Shown here one piece after another: positions 61,513-64,000 of a DNA stretch of 64,000 bases. The stretch's first letter is position 1; the number at the start of each line of letters is the position of its first letter. Source of the DNA: Gammaproteobacteria bacterium (GTDB lineage Bacteria > Pseudomonadota > Gammaproteobacteria > Xanthomonadales > Marinicellaceae); contig JAWLAO010000003.1 in assembly GCA_041395445.1 (NCBI GenBank), positions 372,001 through 436,000 of the forward strand, given 5' to 3'. The translations under genes and the position numbers were made by a program. Under the pieces are notes generated by a model that was not told where the DNA came from, did no database searches, and was given only the letters and a program-made list of their open reading frames with translations.

Positions 61513-62040
61513 ATGTTTTATCAGTTACAACAAAACTGGTATAAAATTCTCGACTTTATTGACATGGGTGGCCCTGTACTATGGGCCATCATGGCAGTTT
61601 TGTTTTTCATGTGGTTGATGATTGTTGAAAGAATGTGGTTCTATTCAATCACATTTCCAAAACTAAGAAAACAAATTCTAAGTGACTGGGATGCAAGGAG
61701 TGACAGATCCAGTTGGTATGCGCGGAGGATTCGCGAGCAAATGGTATCGGAAGCGAATGTCAATTTACGTTCCGGCCTTGGTTTTCTTGATGCGTTAGTG
61801 GCGATTAGTCCGTTACTGGGTTTGTTTGGAACCGTTTATGGAATGCTTAACGTATTCGATATTATGGCGATGGAAGGAACGTCAAACGCTAGAGCGATGG
61901 CTAGTGGTGTAGCAAAGGCGACGATACCAACAATGGCAGGAATGATTGCTGCGCTTTCAGGAGTTTTCTTCACGACATTTTTTAGACAAAAAACAAGAAA
62001 AGAAACCGAACATTTAGAAGATTCAATGCACCAAGGTTAA
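61513..62040 (+). CDS. exbB: ExbB proton channel of TonB2-type system
   Basis: 175 residues, three membrane helices: GPVLWAIMAVLFFMWLMIVE, then the paired helices FLDALVAISPLLGLFGTVYG and VAKATIPTMAGMIAALSGVF. Shorter than E. coli ExbB, as is usual for ExbB2. It forms the proton-driven pentameric channel with ExbD that energises TonB. It lies one base after ttpC, so the two are translationally coupled. Confidence 0.93.
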   Translation: MFYQLQQNWYKILDFIDMGGPVLWAIMAVLFFMWLMIVERMWFYSITFPKLRKQILSDWDARSDRSSWYARRIREQMVSEANVNLRSGLGFLDALVAISPLLGLFGTVYGMLNVFDIMAMEGTSNARAMASGVAKATIPTMAGMIAALSGVFFTTFFRQKTRKETEHLEDSMHQG

Positions 62041-62121
62041 ACTTGTATTGAACTGAGATAAATAATTGCTGTCACATTATAATAAAATCGTGCCGGCACA
62101 CTTAAAGAGGTCATAAAATTT

Positions 62122-62523
62122 ATGAGACGCAGACATTTTCATGAAGATGAAGCTGAAATTAATATCACTCCGATGCTGGACGTGGTTTTCATCATGCTTA
62201 TATTTTTTATTGTTACAACATCATTTGTAAAAGAAACAGGGGTTTCAGTCAATCGTCCTCAAGCATCAACAGCTCAAAAAGTTGAAAAAGGAAATATATT
62301 GATTGCAATAAAAGATAATGGACAAATTTGGATTAACAAACGTGAAGTTGATATCCGTGCCGTTCGAGCTGTTGTTGAAAAAATGCATTCTGAGAACCCT
62401 GAGGGATCAGCAGTTATTATCGCTGATAAAGGGTCAAGAACTGGTGATTTAGTAACAGTGATGGATCAAATCAAAGCTGCAAAAGTTGAAAAAATTTCGA
62501 TTGCAGCAACAAAAACGGAATAG
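62122..62523 (+). CDS. exbD: ExbD biopolymer transport protein
   Basis: 133 residues, one N-terminal membrane helix with the essential protonatable Asp (PMLDVVFIMLIFFIVTTSFV) and a periplasmic domain ending in VMDQIKAAKVEKISIAATK. Partner of ExbB in the TonB energy complex. GAGGT site before the ATG; 81 bases separate it from exbB. Confidence 0.94.
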   Translation: MRRRHFHEDEAEINITPMLDVVFIMLIFFIVTTSFVKETGVSVNRPQASTAQKVEKGNILIAIKDNGQIWINKREVDIRAVRAVVEKMHSENPEGSAVIIADKGSRTGDLVTVMDQIKAAKVEKISIAATKTE

Positions 62524-62541
62524 TTGACAAGAGTTTAAGAT

Positions 62542-63180
62542 ATGAGTAGTTTTGTCAGAAGTAGTACATCAATTATCCCATCAGTGGTAATAACATTCTT
62601 TTTGTTTATTGGAATGCACTTTCTGGTGAATAGTTCAAAGAATGCTAAACCGGATGATAAGGATCAGATTTCTATTGATTTTTCACCGGTCAAAGTTGAT
62701 GATGAAGTCAATCAGAAACAACGTAGAATTCCGAAGAAACCTCCTCCACCGAAGGAGCCACCTCCTCCACCAAAGATGAATGTACAGCAAAATCAGTCGG
62801 TGACAAATAATATGCCTACACCAAATATACCTTCGTTGAATCTGGGTGTTGGTGGAGATGGCCCTTATTTGGGACCAATGGGCTCAGGTGTTGATATGAA
62901 TCAGGAAGGTGGAATTATTCCTGTTGTGACTATCGCTCCAATTTATCCTCGTAAGGCACTTATTGCGAAAATTGAAGGTTGGGTAGATATTGAGTTTACA
63001 ATTACGGAAATTGGTACCGTGGTGAATCCTAGAGTGGTGGACTCTGAACCTAGACGAATTTTCGATCGTGAAGCATTGAAAGCTATATTAAGATATAAGT
63101 TTAAACCCAAGGTTGTTGATGGGAAAGCTGCGACTCAGATTGCGACACAAAGAATTGAATTTAGACTGGCTAAAGATTAA
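62542..63180 (+). CDS. tonB: TonB energy transducer
   Basis: 212 residues. N-terminal membrane anchor (IPSVVITFFLFIGMHFLVN), a proline-rich periplasm-spanning stretch (KKPPPPKEPPPPP), and a C-terminal TonB domain (YPRKALIAKIEGWVDIEFTI, VVDSEPRRIFDREALKAIL, YKFKP). Transmits proton motive force to outer-membrane TonB-dependent receptors. Part of the same operon as ttpC-exbB-exbD. Confidence 0.94.
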   Translation: MSSFVRSSTSIIPSVVITFFLFIGMHFLVNSSKNAKPDDKDQISIDFSPVKVDDEVNQKQRRIPKKPPPPKEPPPPPKMNVQQNQSVTNNMPTPNIPSLNLGVGGDGPYLGPMGSGVDMNQEGGIIPVVTIAPIYPRKALIAKIEGWVDIEFTITEIGTVVNPRVVDSEPRRIFDREALKAILRYKFKPKVVDGKAATQIATQRIEFRLAKD

Positions 63181-63193
63181 TTAGAAGAAAAAT

Positions 63194-64000
63194 ATGAAAA
63201 AGATTATATTTGTAACCCTAGTTTTAGCATCTCAACTTGTCTTTGCAGGTGAAGAGTTAACCGGTAATCCGGAAAGAACACGTGAAAATAGTGGTGGTAT
63301 TACTGAGTTGGTGTATAAGAAGTTTGAGAAAATTCTCGAAATGATTGCCGATAATAAATACCATGAAGCGAGAGTTGACTTAAATCAGTTGATGGCAAAA
63401 AGGCTTAACGAATATGAAAAAGCAAATGTTGAGCAATATCTTGGCTGGATTGATGCGGGTGAAGAAAAATATGCCGATGCCATTAAACATTATCAAGCTG
63501 CGTTAGCTTCTGATGCTTTACCTAATTTGACGCACTTTAGTTTGATGCTTCAGGTTGCGAGTTTGCAGTCAGCTCTTGGACAGTATCAAAAGACAATAGA
63601 CTCATTGCACGAATACTACAAAGTTACTGATAAAATCAAAGATACAACATTTGCAATGGAAGGTAATGCTTATGCTCAACTCAATCAGTATAAGAAAGCG
63701 ATACCTTTATTTATTAAAGCAATTGCATTGTCGGATGAGCCAAGAGAACAATGGATGTATATGTTGTACTCTCTTCATATGGAACTTTCACAATTCCAAG
63801 AAGCTGCAAATGTTTTAGAGAAGTTGATTGAGATTAATCCTAATAAAAGAGATTACTGGATTCGTTTATATAGTGTTTACTTTAATCTTAAGCAGGATAA
63901 GAAGGCTTTAGCGACATTGGTACTAGCTGATAAAAATGGCCTCTTGGATGACGAAAAAAACCGTTTAACTCTTTATAAAATGTATGCATTGATGGAAGTG
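63194..64000 (+). CDS. TPR protein of the TonB2-type cluster, 3' end outside window
   Basis: 269 codons are visible and the frame is open at the right edge. Signal peptide KKIIFVTLVLASQLVFAG, then helical tetratricopeptide repeats (AIKHYQAALASDALP, AYAQLNQYKKAIPLFIKAIA, EAANVLEKLIEINPNKRDYW). This matches the TPR protein (TtpD-like) that ends TonB2 clusters and is periplasmic. It starts 13 bases after tonB with a GAAG ribosome site. Confidence 0.85.
   Translation, partial: MKKIIFVTLVLASQLVFAGEELTGNPERTRENSGGITELVYKKFEKILEMIADNKYHEARVDLNQLMAKRLNEYEKANVEQYLGWIDAGEEKYADAIKHYQAALASDALPNLTHFSLMLQVASLQSALGQYQKTIDSLHEYYKVTDKIKDTTFAMEGNAYAQLNQYKKAIPLFIKAIALSDEPREQWMYMLYSLHMELSQFQEAANVLEKLIEINPNKRDYWIRLYSVYFNLKQDKKALATLVLADKNGLLDDEKNRLTLYKMYALMEV

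Overview
The window is a continuous stretch of low-GC (high 30s percent by eye) chromosome from a gammaproteobacterium, most likely a marine, aerobic relative of the Lysobacterales/Xanthomonadales such as Marinicella. The assignment is inference. It rests on the fmt-rsmB-DUF4390-ntrY order, a plant-type glutamate-cysteine ligase, FolE2, NhaB, a TtpC-type TonB system, DUF1631 and DUF3011 proteins, and a VPS10/sortilin-like secreted protein. No rRNA, tRNA, CRISPR array or prophage was seen.

Layout. 1-9264 is housekeeping: rppH (cut by the left edge), dcd-mrp-pgi, a probable small RNA, pcnB-folK with an odd A-rich junction, fdxA, a GMC oxidoreductase and GNAT-folE2. 9399-16288 holds a membrane Ser/Thr kinase behind a perfect CRP half-site pair, a HupE-like protein with a lipoprotein, and a sulfur-oxidation operon soxC-soxD-soxY-soxZ. 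16465-17004 is a DUF1232-like protein. 17055-23868 is a tight six-gene operon that I consider the main discovery. It encodes an OmpR-type regulator, a coiled-coil protein, a membrane protein with a cytoplasmic roadblock/longin-like region and periplasmic BON and OmpA regions, a Rab-like small GTPase, a soluble hybrid histidine kinase, and a receiver protein with degenerate GGDEF and EAL domains.

23968-32997 carries an aldehyde dehydrogenase, ntrY, DUF4390, rsmB, fmt, tdk and a PAS-GGDEF-EAL protein. 33264-37448 has a five-repeat DUF3011 protein, an oligopeptide-binding lipoprotein and gshA. A decayed IS1182-family element (37523-39239) sits inside a palindromic repeat. 39430-43573 has two methyltransferases, an LpxL-type acyltransferase and nhaB. 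A strongly structured intergenic region with a G8/C8 loop (43600-43775) separates nhaB from the VPS10-like gene.

46848-49075 pairs a roadblock/LC7 protein with a cytoplasmic PhnD-like binding protein. An intact IS30 element has landed just upstream of the pair. 49234-56406 has the DUF1631 protein, valS, a GxxExxY protein bracketed by repeats and located where holC normally lies, and pepA. 56542-64000 has lptF-lptG, an RDD protein and the start of a TonB2-like energy transduction operon: DUF3450, TtpC, ExbB, ExbD, TonB and a TPR protein cut by the right edge.

A theme is signalling: a Ras-superfamily GTPase with its own envelope-spanning protein, a separate roadblock module, a CRP-linked membrane kinase, two c-di-GMP-type proteins and NtrY.
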